From Deinococcus sp. KSM4-11 (GTDB lineage Bacteria; Deinococcota; Deinococci; Deinococcales; Deinococcaceae), in NCBI RefSeq assembly GCF_004801415.1, contig NZ_SSNX01000001.1, positions 1,387,963-1,451,962 on the forward strand: a DNA stretch of 64,000 bases, read 5' to 3'. The translations under genes were made by a program, and so were the position numbers. Below the pieces are notes generated by a model. That model saw nothing but the letters and a program-made list of their open reading frames with translations, was not told where the DNA came from and did no database searches. This document shows, piece after piece, positions 27,205 through 38,510 of the stretch (position 1 is its first letter; every line of letters starts with the position of its first letter).

Positions 27205-28149
27205 GTGACGGCGACGAAACCAGGTGCACCGGCAATTCCAGCCGTAGAGGTGCGCGGCCTGTACAAGAGGTACGGATCCACCGCAGTTCTCGAGGATGTC
27301 CATATGATCGTCCGGGCGGGTGAGGTGTACGCCCTGACCGGCCCGAACGGTGCGGGGAAAACCACCTTGATCCGCACCATGACCGGCCTGGCCTTCCCCA
27401 CCGACGGCGAGGTGCGCCTGCTGGGCCGCGATGTGCACTCGGACGGCTCGCGCGCCCGCGCATACCTGGGGGCGGTGGTGGAGGCTCCCGCGAAGTTCTA
27501 CCCGCAGCTGACCGGCACGCAGAACCTGCAGGTGCACGCGAACCTGTCCACCATGGCGCCGGGAGGCCGCCGGATAGGGCGCGAGCGCTTGCGTGAGGTC
27601 ATGGCGCTGCTGGAACTCACGCGCATGGCCGACCGCAAGGTGCAGGAGTACTCGCTGGGCCAGCGCCAGCGGCTGGGCGTGGCGAGCGCGATCCTGGCCG
27701 AGCCGAAGGTGCTGATCCTCGACGAGCCGACCAGCGGCCTGGATCCGCTGGGCATCGGCCTGATCCACCGGATCGTGACCAGCCTGGCGACCAGCGGCTG
27801 CGCGGTGATCCTCAGCACGCACCACCTGCGGGAAATCGCGACGTACGCGCATACGGTGGGCATCCTGACCGGTGGCCGGCTGGTCGATACCGTGGATCTG
27901 CGGGCCAGGCAGGCGGCGTACCGCTTCCGGGTCGATGATCCGGTCGCGGCGGCGGCCGTGCTGGAGCGCTTGCCCTTCGTGCGCAAGGTCAGTACGCGCA
28001 CGCCGTACGCGATCGCGCACCTGGGCGGCGAATCCCGCGTGCCCGACGCCCTGGCTCACCTGGGTGCCGAGGGCATCCGGGTGTTCGAGGCGAGCCCGGA
28101 TCATTTCGACCTGTACGAGTACTACCGCGAACGCGTGGAGCAAGCCTGA
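27205..28149 (+). CDS. ABC transporter ATP-binding protein
   Basis: 314 residues. Walker [10 protein letters not shown], signature [14 protein letters not shown], Walker [15 protein letters not shown] and switch H in [11 protein letters not shown]-terminal extension of about 90 residues (from [13 protein letters not shown]) is common in ABC-2 drug-resistance-type ATPases. The gene starts with GTG in leaderless position. It precedes an ABC-2 permease by 67 bases, so they form an exporter of unknown substrate, the second such pair in the window; this pair is on the plus strand and is not a near copy of the 18465-20209 pair. Confidence 0.9.
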   Translation: MTATKPGAPAIPAVEVRGLYKRYGSTAVLEDVHMIVRAGEVYALTGPNGAGKTTLIRTMTGLAFPTDGEVRLLGRDVHSDGSRARAYLGAVVEAPAKFYPQLTGTQNLQVHANLSTMAPGGRRIGRERLREVMALLELTRMADRKVQEYSLGQRQRLGVASAILAEPKVLILDEPTSGLDPLGIGLIHRIVTSLATSGCAVILSTHHLREIATYAHTVGILTGGRLVDTVDLRARQAAYRFRVDDPVAAAAVLERLPFVRKVSTRTPYAIAHLGGESRVPDALAHLGAEGIRVFEASPDHFDLYEYYRERVEQA

Positions 28150-28216
28150 TGATGCCCGTATCCCATGAGGCTGCGCCGTGTGCTGGCCCCGCTGATTCCG
28201 TGCCTGGAGGCCGCCC

Positions 28217-28990
28217 ATGCTGACCCTGCTGATGTTGGAGTACCGCAAACTGTTTGGGGCACGCAGCGTGAAACTGGCGCTGCTGGTCACGTTCCTGCTG
28301 CCGCTGGTGTGGGCCTTCGCGCCGCGCCTGAACACCCTGATCCGCGTGAACCTGATCAGCGGGTGGCAGCTCCCGGCCGTGAGCATCGGCGTGACCATCC
28401 AGTACCTGCTGCCGCTGTTCATCGCGCTGACGGTGGCCGAGATGATCGGTTCGGAGGTCTCGCAGGGCACCCTGGCCCCGCTGCTGCTGCGGCCGGTGGA
28501 CCGCACCAAGGTCATTGCCAGCAAGCTGATCGTGGCCCTGACCTACCCCTTCTTGCTGCTGATCACCACGGTCGCCGGGTCGCTGCTGGCGGGCATTCCG
28601 CTGGGCTTCGGCACCTTCCTGGGTGGCACCGGCCTGGGGCCAGGGCTGTTCGTGGGTGTGGGGCAACTGTCGGGTGGCGCGGCCTTCGCCGAGGTGGTAC
28701 GCGGCACCGCCCTGGCGGGCGTGGCCCTGATGCCCATCGCGGCGCTGTCCCTGCTGTACGGCGTGCTGTACCTGAACACGGCGGCGGCGGCCCTGGCGAC
28801 CTTCGCCACGCTGATCCTGATGCGCCTGCTGGTCGTGTTCCCGGAGACCATCCAGCGCATCCTGCTGACCTCCCATCTGGGCGTCTACGCGCAGCAGGGC
28901 GACATCGCGCAGCCGTTGATCCTGCTGCTGATCTACACGCTGGGCTTCGGCCTGATGAGCATCTTCGCCTTCGACCGCCGCGACGTCTGA
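28217..28990 (+). CDS. ABC-2 type permease
   Basis: 257 residues with about six membrane segments: [100 protein letters not shown] and [19 protein letters not shown]. The phrase [28 protein letters not shown] is the ABC-2 intracellular coupling loop. Its GGAGG lies 7 bases before the ATG. Acts with the ATPase just upstream. Confidence 0.88.
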   Translation: MLTLLMLEYRKLFGARSVKLALLVTFLLPLVWAFAPRLNTLIRVNLISGWQLPAVSIGVTIQYLLPLFIALTVAEMIGSEVSQGTLAPLLLRPVDRTKVIASKLIVALTYPFLLLITTVAGSLLAGIPLGFGTFLGGTGLGPGLFVGVGQLSGGAAFAEVVRGTALAGVALMPIAALSLLYGVLYLNTAAAALATFATLILMRLLVVFPETIQRILLTSHLGVYAQQGDIAQPLILLLIYTLGFGLMSIFAFDRRDV

Positions 28991-29005
28991 GCTGCTGGGC
29001 GAACC

Positions 29006-29028
29006 AGGGAGGGCCACGTGTCCTCCCT
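29006..29028 (+). terminator. terminator after the ABC permease
   Basis: AGGGAGG pairs with CCTCCCT around a 9-base loop, followed by TT. It sits between the permease stop and the globin promoter. Confidence 0.6.
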
Positions 29029-29047
29029 TTCGCTGTGGCCCCGACGG

Positions 29048-29053
29048 TAGCCT
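29048..29053 (+). promoter_or_regulatory. -10 box TAGCCT, leaderless start of globin
   Basis: TAGCCT followed by 6 bases and the ATG at 29060. Confidence 0.55.
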
Positions 29054-29059
29054 GAGGCC

Positions 29060-29473
29060 ATGACCGCGCCCATGAACCTGACCGAGGGCGGCAGCCTGTA
29101 CGACCGGATCGGGCCGGACGCCCTGGCGGCGCTGGTGGGGGCCTTCTACCGCCGGGTAGCGGCCGATGCGGATCTCGCGCCGATCTTCCCGGCCGACCTG
29201 GGCCTCACCGCCGAGAAACAGGTCGCGTTCCTGACGGGCTTCCTGGGGGGGCCGCCGCTGTACCACCAGCGCTTCGGGAACCCCATGCTGCGGGCCCGGC
29301 ACCTTCCACACGAGATCACGCCCCGCCGTGCGAAGGCCTGGCTGGCGTGCATGTCGGCCGCCCTGGCCGACACCCATCAGATTGCCCAGGCCGAAGCGCA
29401 GGAACTGTACGCGGCGCTGGCGCGCGTGGCCGCCCACATGGTCAATACCCCGGACACCGCGACCGAGAGGTAA
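29060..29473 (+). CDS. glbO: truncated hemoglobin, group II (trHbO)
   Basis: 137 residues. Heme protein of the 2-over-2 fold binding O2 or NO. Visible: B10 Tyr in GAFYRRVAADADLAPIFP, proximal His in PMLRARHLPHEIT, the conserved GPPLYHQRFGNP segment and the G8 Trp in RAKAWLACMSAAL, which together define group II. It stands alone with a leaderless promoter. Role in oxygen or nitrosative chemistry is known for the family, not shown here. Confidence 0.92.
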   Translation: MTAPMNLTEGGSLYDRIGPDALAALVGAFYRRVAADADLAPIFPADLGLTAEKQVAFLTGFLGGPPLYHQRFGNPMLRARHLPHEITPRRAKAWLACMSAALADTHQIAQAEAQELYAALARVAAHMVNTPDTATER

Positions 29474-29551
29474 ACACCTCCTGCGCTGGCGCACATGGAC
29501 AACTCTTTCCATTTGACTAGTACGGTGGATGCCGCGCACAGAGCGCTTAAT

Positions 29552-29557
29552 TAAACT
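29552..29557 (+). promoter_or_regulatory. -10 box TAAACT, leaderless start of DAHP synthase
   Basis: TAAACT within a TTAATTAAACT stretch, 7 bases before the ATG at 29565. It decides this start over an in-frame ATG at 29529. A TTGACT at 29513-29518 is too far upstream to be its -35. Confidence 0.55.
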
Positions 29558-29564
29558 GCGCAGC

Positions 29565-30653
<1,089 letters not shown>

Positions 30654-30666
30654 CAGCGTTCTCTTC

Positions 30667-30700
30667 ACGGCGCCACCCACCGTCCAGGGGGTGGCGCCGT
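30667..30700. terminator. bidirectional terminator between convergent genes
   Basis: ACGGCGCCACCC pairs with GGGTGGCGCCGT (12 bp) around a 10-base loop, between the DAHP synthase gene and the 2H phosphoesterase gene. Confidence 0.75.
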
Positions 30701-30734
30701 TGCGTGACGGGCTGTTATCCCCCGGTCGCCGACC

Positions 30735-31334
30735 TCAGCTCGGAACGACTTCTGCGCTGCCCGAGGCTGACGTGCCTGGAGCTGGATCCTGCATGCTCTG
30801 AAGGGGGAAGGTATGCAGTTCCTGCACCTCGCCGCGCGCCTCACGGGTCAGGCTGAGGGCCTCCACGGTGAACCCGCCCAGCGGCGGGATACGGCCCTGG
30901 ACGGCCTCCCACAGCTGATCGGCTCCCCACGGCAGCACGCCCAGGGCCAGCGTCAGGTGTGGGCGGTAGTCCGGGCCGTCGTAGAGCGCGCGGGTGCTGG
31001 GGCCCACGCTCAGGATCAGGTCATGCAGCCGCAGCAGGGCCGGATCCGGCTGGCACTCCAGGAAGATCACGCCGGGCAGCCGTTTCCAGCCCTTGATCCG
31101 CACGTCGAAGGCAGGCTGATCCCGCAGGGCCTGGCGCAGACTGCCGACCAGTTCCGTGGTACCCAGCGGCGTCTGAAAGGGAGCGCGCAGGTTCAGGTGG
31201 GGCGTGCCGAACCCCGACACGTTCAGTTCTGACTGCAGTCGCCGCATCCAGGTGTCCAGGGCCGCAGGCGGCCACGCGACCACCGAATGCAGGGGTCGGG
31301 TTCCGTCGATGGCGGCCGGCAGGGTCGTCGTCAT
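30735..31334 (-). CDS. 2H phosphoesterase / 2'-5' RNA ligase family protein
   Basis: 199 residues. Two His-containing motifs of the 2H superfamily are visible: PHLNLRAPF near residue 45 and PHLTLALGV near residue 124, corresponding to H-x-(T/S)-x; the first carries Asn in the place of Thr/Ser. Between them are FDVRIKGWKRLPGVIFLEC and the helix LHDLILSVG. Members act on 2',3'-cyclic phosphates or RNA ends; the specific substrate is unknown. The gene follows the Cys-rich regulator by 18 bases, so it is probably last in the mrp-regulator operon. Confidence 0.72.
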   Translation of the reverse strand: MTTTLPAAIDGTRPLHSVVAWPPAALDTWMRRLQSELNVSGFGTPHLNLRAPFQTPLGTTELVGSLRQALRDQPAFDVRIKGWKRLPGVIFLECQPDPALLRLHDLILSVGPSTRALYDGPDYRPHLTLALGVLPWGADQLWEAVQGRIPPLGGFTVEALSLTREARGEVQELHTFPLQSMQDPAPGTSASGSAEVVPS

Positions 31335-31352
31335 GGCTCGTCGTGGGACGGC

Positions 31353-31993
31353 TCAGCCGATGCGGTACCGGCACACACCCTGGCCACAGGCAATCCGCCG
31401 GTCGCGCTGCACGGGCGCGTCCAGCACCTGCAGGTACAGGGTGAGTTCCGATTCGCACAGCTGCGGGTACTGCCGGGCGACCGTCAGGTTCGGGCAGTTG
31501 CGTTCCACCAGGTACCACGCGTCGCCGTCCTGCTCGACCTGGGTGTCGAAGCCCTGCTCGTCGAGGCGGGCCGCGAGGGCCCGCACGCGCTCGCCCAGCG
31601 GCAGGTGGGTGGGCAATTCACTGCTCAGGCGACTCGCCAGCTCGACATTCCGGGCGTCCAGAACGCGCAGCACCGCGCCACCGCCGAACAGCGACTCGAT
31701 GTGCCGCAGGACGTCCACGCACAGCGTCGAATAGGACTTCGGGAAGGTGGCCTCACCCCGTTCGGTGAGGGTAAAGACATGCTGGGGCCGACCACGCCCG
31801 CCGGGCCGCTCGGTCCGGCAGACGATCAGTTCCTGATCCAGCAGGTCGCCCAGGTGGCGGCGCGCGGCGGGCACACTGACGTCCAGCCGCTGGGCGAGAT
31901 CCTGGGCGGTCAGCGGCCCGTGGCGTTTGACGAGTTCCAGCAGCCGGGACTTGGTGCGTTCCGGCATGGGGGTGCCCAGGGCGGGCAGGGCGC

Positions 31994-31997
<4 letters not shown>
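31353..31997 (-). CDS. winged-helix transcriptional regulator with C-terminal cysteines (SufR-like)
   Basis: 214 residues. N-terminal winged-helix DNA-binding domain: LTAQDLAQRLDVSVPAARRHLGDL with a wing PGGRGRPQHVFTLT. The C-terminal part contains four Cys: RNCPNLTV, PQLCESEL (12 residues later) and ACGQGVC at the end. This fits the Fe-S-sensing SufR-type layout, though the last two spacings differ from the cyanobacterial pattern. Its start overlaps the mrp stop as ATGA, so the two are coupled. Predicted role: a repressor or activator responding to iron-sulfur status. Confidence 0.75.
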
Positions 31998-33049
<1,052 letters not shown>

Positions 33050-33146
33050 ATCCGCCATTAGTACCGCATCGCCGGGGGCGCGGCAAGCCACAGGGTTACA
33101 GACGGCCTTGCCAGACTGTGTGCGAACCCGGCCCGGCGGCAGCATT

Positions 33147-33152
33147 TATACT
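33147..33152 (+). promoter_or_regulatory. -10 box TATACT, leaderless GTG start of PEGA protein
   Basis: TATACT followed by 7 bases and the GTG at 33160. It replaces an in-frame GTG-less extension to 33118 that would start before the box. Confidence 0.6.
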
Positions 33153-33159
33153 TGCCGTC

Positions 33160-35190
33160 GTGAAGCCCATCGGCCCCTATGTGGCAGTGCGGGACCTGCC
33201 AGCTGGCCCGGAGGACGGGCCCATCCGCACGCTGCGGGCCACGGATCGCCTGACCGGGATGCCCGTGCTGTTGCACGTGCTGCCCTTCGCGCCCCGGCTG
33301 CCGGAACTGCCGGATCACCCGGGCCTGCTGCCCATCGTGGACGGCGGCATGGACGGCAAGGACGCGTACGTCGTGACCGAGCTGCCCATGCAGGCCACCC
33401 CGGCCAGCGACCCCCTGCTCGCCGCCCAGGGAGCGCTGGCCGCCCTGGCCGCGTTGCACGGGCAGGGCCAGACGCACGGGGGCATCAGCAGCGCGCAACT
33501 CTGGGAGGTCGACGGCCGCGTGGCCCTGGCCGGCGCGGGCCTGCCGTGGCAGGACCACCCCACGCCCGGACGCGACCTGCGTGACCTGATCCTCGCACTG
33601 GAAGGCATCGGGATTCTGCCACCTGCCCTGACTCCCCTGCGCCGTGCGCCCGACGAGCTGGAGGCCGGGGAGGCCCTGGCCCTGCTGAATACCCCCGAGG
33701 GGCAGGTGGATGCAGGTCGAGCCGTGCCCGCGATCCCACCACCGGCGACGACCCTGCCGAACCGTGAGGCCGCCGCCCCAGAACCGACGAGCCCACCCCA
33801 GCCGTCGGTGGTCGTCCCGAACACGGCACCCCCTGCGCCGCTCGCACAACCTCCGGAGCGGGCGACTGCCACACCCATCCAGAACCATCCGCATGACGGC
33901 ACACCGATCGTGCTCGGCGGCGAGATCGCCGATGATGGGCCCGTCGCGACGGAGGAGAACCCGCCTCCCACCGTGATCCCCTCCACCCCACCCGTGACGC
34001 CGAAATCCCGTAAGTCCCGCGGCGTGCTGAACCGTGGAGACGGTGGCCGTGAGGCGCTCTCCCCTCCGGCTGCTGCTCCGGTCATCTCGCCACCTCCGGG
34101 CACGGACAGGCTGCTCGACGCCGAAGACGCCTCGCCGTCCCCTCCTCCATCCAGCGAGAACCCGCCGCACATGCCTGCGACCCCCACGGAAGCAGCGATC
34201 CCTGAACCGGTCGATCCGTCTCCCCGGCCGACCACCCGCGACGTGTCCGAACCCGCACCGCTCACCAACACCGAGCCACGGCCAGCTGCTCCGCTTCCAG
34301 AGCTGGCAACTCCAGACGCGGTGATGGCTGCCACCGCTGGCACACCCGTTCCCGCCTTCTCCAGTGCGCCGGCAGGAACGGTGGAGACCCCGCAGGAGCG
34401 GCGGCGGCGGCAGAACGAGGAACGGCTCGCACAGGCCAGGCTCGACGCGCAGGCAGCGGCGGCCCGCAAGGTGGAGCGGCTCCGGGCCGAAGCGCTGGCC
34501 CGGCCACCCACGACCGTGCAGATCGGCTTTACCGGCCCGGCCGCCAGCGCAGGGGCCGTCATCGGGGAGGATGATCTGCCCGACTGGACGCCGCCCGCCG
34601 ACGCTCCAGCGGAGGATGGCAGCAACCCGCCAGCGCGGCCAAAACTGACCATGCGCACCGTGGAACGGCTGCCGGAATCGTTGCGCCGGGCGCCGGAACC
34701 CGAGCCGGAACCGGAACCCAGGCCCAGCGGCCTCCTCCCGGCCCGCCACATGGCAGGGGGCCCGATCCGGATCGGGTGGGACGAGGACGATTCCTGGCGG
34801 GTGGTGAAGACCGTGGACGGCCCGCCCGTGCGGGAACCGCGCCGCGCGCCGCGCTGGCTGCTGCCGCTGATTGGCCTGCTGGCGCTGCTGGCCCTGGTGG
34901 CGGTCGTCGTGCCGCGCCTGCCCCGACCCGGGACTCCGGCCACCACCTGCTGCGATGTGGCCTTCACGCTGCGGGGGGCGGCCGGCGCCACCGCGCGCCT
35001 CACGCTGGACACCGCGCCCAAGGGGGCGAACCTCACACCCGGTCAGGAACTGGGGCGCGCGCCGGGCAAACTCCACCTGCCGGTACCGGGCACGTACCGC
35101 CTGCGGGTGATCGCGGAAGGGTATGCACCCGGCCAGCTGAGCGTGACCGTGCCCCGGTCGCAGCCGGTCAGCATCAACCTGGGGCCCTGA
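33160..35190 (+). CDS. pseudokinase-like membrane protein with C-terminal PEGA domain
   Basis: 676 residues. Residues 1-185 resemble a protein kinase-like fold: [12 protein letters not shown] and [23 protein letters not shown] (N-lobe), then [20 protein letters not shown] and [11 protein letters not shown]. The HRD motif reads HGG and the DFG motif reads AGAG, so catalysis is unlikely. A Pro-rich disordered stretch follows (about 190-560), then one membrane segment ([19 protein letters not shown], about 567-586) and an extracytoplasmic PEGA domain ([35 protein letters not shown]) that probably binds the cell envelope. Divergent from mrp. Confidence 0.75.
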   Translation: MKPIGPYVAVRDLPAGPEDGPIRTLRATDRLTGMPVLLHVLPFAPRLPELPDHPGLLPIVDGGMDGKDAYVVTELPMQATPASDPLLAAQGALAALAALHGQGQTHGGISSAQLWEVDGRVALAGAGLPWQDHPTPGRDLRDLILALEGIGILPPALTPLRRAPDELEAGEALALLNTPEGQVDAGRAVPAIPPPATTLPNREAAAPEPTSPPQPSVVVPNTAPPAPLAQPPERATATPIQNHPHDGTPIVLGGEIADDGPVATEENPPPTVIPSTPPVTPKSRKSRGVLNRGDGGREALSPPAAAPVISPPPGTDRLLDAEDASPSPPPSSENPPHMPATPTEAAIPEPVDPSPRPTTRDVSEPAPLTNTEPRPAAPLPELATPDAVMAATAGTPVPAFSSAPAGTVETPQERRRRQNEERLAQARLDAQAAAARKVERLRAEALARPPTTVQIGFTGPAASAGAVIGEDDLPDWTPPADAPAEDGSNPPARPKLTMRTVERLPESLRRAPEPEPEPEPRPSGLLPARHMAGGPIRIGWDEDDSWRVVKTVDGPPVREPRRAPRWLLPLIGLLALLALVAVVVPRLPRPGTPATTCCDVAFTLRGAAGATARLTLDTAPKGANLTPGQELGRAPGKLHLPVPGTYRLRVIAEGYAPGQLSVTVPRSQPVSINLGP

Positions 35191-35231
35191 ACGGTCTGTC
35201 CAGGGAGGACGCCTGCCGGGCCGTGGCGTGG

Positions 35232-35237
35232 CACAAT
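35232..35237 (+). promoter_or_regulatory. extended -10 TGG-CACAAT, near-leaderless start of guaA
   Basis: CACAAT at 35232 is preceded by TGG as in an extended -10, and lies 8 bases before the guaA ATG at 35246. Confidence 0.45.
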
Positions 35238-35245
35238 CGGCCACG

Positions 35246-36763
35246 ATGAGCGTCGTCATTCTGGATTTCGGCAGTCAGTTCACGCGGCTGATCACGCGGC
35301 GGTTCCGTGAACTGGGCGCGTACTCGGTGATTTTGCCGGGTACCGCGCCCCTGGAACGCATCTTGCAGGAGAAGCCGCAGGGGATCGTGCTGTCGGGCGG
35401 CCCGAGCAGCGTGTACGACGAGCGTGCCCCGACACCGGCGCCGGGCGTGCTGGAGCTGGACGTGCCGATCCTGGGCGTGTGCTACGGCATGCAGTACCTC
35501 GCGCAGCAGGCCGGCGGGGACGTCAAACGCGCCGGAAAGCGGGAGTACGGCAAGGCCGACCTCACGAAGTACGGCGGGCAGCTGTTCGCCGGCATTCAGG
35601 GTGAATTCGTGGCGTGGATGAGCCACAGCGATTCGGTCACGGCGCTGCCGAAGGGCTACGAGGTGGTCGCCGAGACCGAGGACACGCCGGTCACGGCCAT
35701 CGAAAACGCGAAGGCGCGGCGCTACGGCGTGCAGTTCCACCCGGAGGTCGTCCACACGCCCAAGGGGGGGCAGCTGCTCGCGAACTTCCTGGACATCTGC
35801 GGTGTGACGCGCGACTGGAACGCGGAGCACATCATCGACGAGCTGATCGCGGACGTGCAGCGGCAGGTGGGCAGCGGGAAGGTGCTGCTGGCGATCTCGG
35901 GCGGTGTGGACAGCTCCACGCTGGGTCTGCTGCTGGCCCGCGCGGTCGGTGAGCAGCTCACGGCGGTGTTCATCGACCACGGCCTGTTGCGGCTGGGCGA
36001 GCGGGAGCAGGTCGAGGCGGCCCTGAAACCGCTGGGCGTGAACCTGATCACGGTGGACGCCCGCGCGGAGTTCATGGGCGCGCTCGCGGGCGTCAGCGAC
36101 CCGGAGGAAAAACGCAAGATCATCGGGCGGGAGTTTATCCGGGCCTTCGAACGTGAGGCGCGCGGCCTGGGGCAATTCGACTTCCTGGCCCAGGGCACGC
36201 TGTACCCGGACGTGATCGAGTCAGCCGGGGGCGAGGGCGCGGCGAACATCAAGAGCCACCACAACGTGGGCGGCCTGCCGGCAGACCTGAACTTTAAGCT
36301 GGTCGAACCTTTCCGCACGCTGTTCAAGGACGAGGTGCGCGAGATCGCGCGGCTGCTGGGCCTGCCCGAGCACATCCGCATGCGCCACCCCTTCCCCGGC
36401 CCCGGCCTGGCGATCCGCTGCCTGGGGGCGATCAGCGAGGAGAAGATGGACATCCTGCGCCGTGTGGACGACATCTTCATCTCGGGCCTGCGTGAGTTCG
36501 GCCTGTACGACGGCTGCTCGCAGGCCCTGGCGATCCTGACCCCGATCCAGTCGGTGGGCGTGATGGGCGACGAGCGCACGTATTCGTACACGGCGGCGCT
36601 GCGGGCCGTGACCACCGATGATTTCATGACCGCCGAGTGGGCCCGGCTGCCGTACGAGTTCCTGGCGACCATGAGCAACCGCATCGTGAACCAGGTGCAT
36701 GAGATCAACCGCGTGGTGTACGACATCACCGGCAAGCCGCCCGCCACCATCGAGTGGGAGTAA
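35246..36763 (+). CDS. guaA: GMP synthase (glutamine-hydrolysing)
   Basis: 505 residues. Converts XMP to GMP with glutamine as nitrogen donor. The N-terminal class I glutaminase has GVCYGMQYL (catalytic Cys) and QFHPEV (His/Glu). The ATP pyrophosphatase domain has [12 protein letters not shown], and the C-terminal dimerisation part runs from [21 protein letters not shown] to [24 protein letters not shown]. Complete and typical. The ATG at 35246 is taken from homology ([11 protein letters not shown]) and the -10 box. Downstream lies the HD-GYP operon with its own promoter. Confidence 0.97.
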   Translation: MSVVILDFGSQFTRLITRRFRELGAYSVILPGTAPLERILQEKPQGIVLSGGPSSVYDERAPTPAPGVLELDVPILGVCYGMQYLAQQAGGDVKRAGKREYGKADLTKYGGQLFAGIQGEFVAWMSHSDSVTALPKGYEVVAETEDTPVTAIENAKARRYGVQFHPEVVHTPKGGQLLANFLDICGVTRDWNAEHIIDELIADVQRQVGSGKVLLAISGGVDSSTLGLLLARAVGEQLTAVFIDHGLLRLGEREQVEAALKPLGVNLITVDARAEFMGALAGVSDPEEKRKIIGREFIRAFEREARGLGQFDFLAQGTLYPDVIESAGGEGAANIKSHHNVGGLPADLNFKLVEPFRTLFKDEVREIARLLGLPEHIRMRHPFPGPGLAIRCLGAISEEKMDILRRVDDIFISGLREFGLYDGCSQALAILTPIQSVGVMGDERTYSYTAALRAVTTDDFMTAEWARLPYEFLATMSNRIVNQVHEINRVVYDITGKPPATIEWE

Positions 36764-36810
36764 GCATCCCTGGAACGCTCAACTGTCAGAGCGGTGCAAG
36801 ACCTGAGGAG

Positions 36811-36816
36811 TAGACT
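36811..36816 (+). promoter_or_regulatory. -10 box TAGACT before a leaderless mini-ORF
   Basis: TAGACT is 6 bases before the ATG at 36823 and 47 bases after the guaA stop. Confidence 0.55.
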
Positions 36817-36822
36817 CGCCGC

Positions 36823-36891
36823 ATGTCTCGCGCCCTGCCGCTCCTGGTTTGCCGGCAAACCACTGGGACGTCGGTGCAAGCGCCGCTGTGA
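36823..36891 (+). CDS. leaderless upstream mini-ORF (22 codons)
   Basis: Starts MSRALPLLVCRQ and ends in TGA at 36889-36891, which overlaps the GTG (36888) of the HD-GYP gene as GTGA. Third copy of the same layout as at 12625 and 16352. The peptide has no clear bias in composition. Confidence 0.5.
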   Translation: MSRALPLLVCRQTTGTSVQAPL

Positions 36892-38510
36892 CCGTGCCCG
36901 CCCCGGTGGGCTCAATGGACGCCTTCGGGCTGTCGGAGCACCTCAAGCCCGCGCTGGAAGCCCACGCGGTGGTGCTGCTGGCGCAGTCCGCCGAGGATCT
37001 GTTTCACCGCTGCGTCTCGATGGCCCTGCACAGTACCCGCGCGACCACTGCGGTACTCCTGCTCTTCCGTCCCCATCACGACGCACTGGAGGTCGTGGCG
37101 GCCAGCGGCCATCACAGTGACGAGGCCCTGGGCCTCCTGCTGCCGCGCGGCCAGGGACTGAGCTGGCAGGTATTCAGCAGCGGCGAGGCGCTGCTCATTG
37201 ACCAGGCATACCGTCACCAGGCCGCGCACTTCGTGGCAGGCCATCCCCAGGCCGGCGCGTACCTGGGCGTGCCGCTGCTCGATCCAGACGGCCACGCCCT
37301 GGGTGTGCTCTCGGTAGACACCACCAACAGCGACGAGGTGCTCGGCGCCGATGACAGCCGCACCCTGACGCTGCTGGCGCAGGCGGCGGGCGTGGCCTAC
37401 AGCCGCCACGTCGCGCTGGAACTGGCGCAGGCGAACGCCCGCAAGTTCGAGCGGCTGGCACAGCTGTCGGCGGAAATAGAAGGCCTGGAGGATCCCGACG
37501 AGATTGCCCGCCACGCCCTCCAGACCCTGATCGACCTCAGCGGCTTCACGACCGGCGCCATGTTCACGCTGGACGACCACGAGCAGACCGCCCTGCACCT
37601 GCTGGTCGGCGACGTTGGCGACTCGCGCCTGGCGGAGGCGTGGGTGCGGCATCCCCATGCGCCCGAGGGAGTAGTGGCCGAGGTAATGACCACACGGAAG
37701 GTCGTGTCGGTTCACCAGTATGCCGGCTGGACGGGCGCTGCCCAGGTGGGGGGCCGGGGAGTGTACAGCGCCGTGGCGGCGCCGCTGCATGCTGCGGGCC
37801 GTCTGGTGGGCGTGATCGGGCTGCTGCACGTCCACCATGTGCACGGCGGTCCGCCCGGCGTCGGCAGCCTGCTCGAAATGGTGGTCGCCCGCATCGAACG
37901 TGCGACGGAACGCGTCCGCGCGCAGGAGCACCTGCGGGACATGCGGGAAGCGGCCCTACGCGCGGTCGGCCGGGTGCTGGAGGGCCGCGACGGGGAGACG
38001 TACGGGCACACGGATCGGGTGACGGCCCTGGCCCTGCAGTTGGGCGAAGTCCTCCACCTGACCGACGACGAGCGTCAACACCTGCGCTGGGGAGCCTATC
38101 TGCACGATATCGGCAAGGTCACGGTGCCTGACGCGATCTTGCTCAAGCCGGGCGCCCTCACCCCCGAGGAACGCCAGACCATCGAGCAACACGTCGTGAT
38201 TGGCGACGGCATGCTGCGCGACGAGGTCTTCGTGCCGCGCGAGGTGCGGGCCGTGGTGCGCTCCCACCACGAGCGCTGGGATGGGCGCGGGTACCCCGAC
38301 GGCCTCCACGGCGAGCAGATCCCTCTGCTGGCCCGGATCTTCAGCGTGGTGGACGTGTACGATGCCCTGATCAGCGAACGCCCGTACAAACGCGCGTGGT
38401 CGCACGACGACGCCATCGCGGAATTGAAGCGCAGTGCGGGCACGCAATTCGACCCACGGGTCGTCGAGGCCTTCTGTGCCCTGGCCACGCTGAAGGTGGA
38501 CGACGCATGA
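36888..38510 (+). CDS. HD-GYP domain phosphodiesterase with two GAF domains
   Basis: 540 residues from the GTG at 36888. Two GAF-like sensor domains (residues about 15-165 and 195-340) precede an HD-GYP domain that hydrolyses cyclic di-GMP: HTDRVTALALQLGEV, LHDIGKVTVPDAILLKPG, VVRSHHERWDGRGYPDGL and RIFSVVDVYDALISERPYKRAW. The metal-binding HD and the GYP triad are intact. It overlaps the GGDEF gene as ATGA, so synthesis and breakdown of the messenger are made from one transcript. In-frame starts upstream of 36888 are rejected because the mini-ORF overlaps there. Confidence 0.9.
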   Translation: MTVPAPVGSMDAFGLSEHLKPALEAHAVVLLAQSAEDLFHRCVSMALHSTRATTAVLLLFRPHHDALEVVAASGHHSDEALGLLLPRGQGLSWQVFSSGEALLIDQAYRHQAAHFVAGHPQAGAYLGVPLLDPDGHALGVLSVDTTNSDEVLGADDSRTLTLLAQAAGVAYSRHVALELAQANARKFERLAQLSAEIEGLEDPDEIARHALQTLIDLSGFTTGAMFTLDDHEQTALHLLVGDVGDSRLAEAWVRHPHAPEGVVAEVMTTRKVVSVHQYAGWTGAAQVGGRGVYSAVAAPLHAAGRLVGVIGLLHVHHVHGGPPGVGSLLEMVVARIERATERVRAQEHLRDMREAALRAVGRVLEGRDGETYGHTDRVTALALQLGEVLHLTDDERQHLRWGAYLHDIGKVTVPDAILLKPGALTPEERQTIEQHVVIGDGMLRDEVFVPREVRAVVRSHHERWDGRGYPDGLHGEQIPLLARIFSVVDVYDALISERPYKRAWSHDDAIAELKRSAGTQFDPRVVEAFCALATLKVDDA

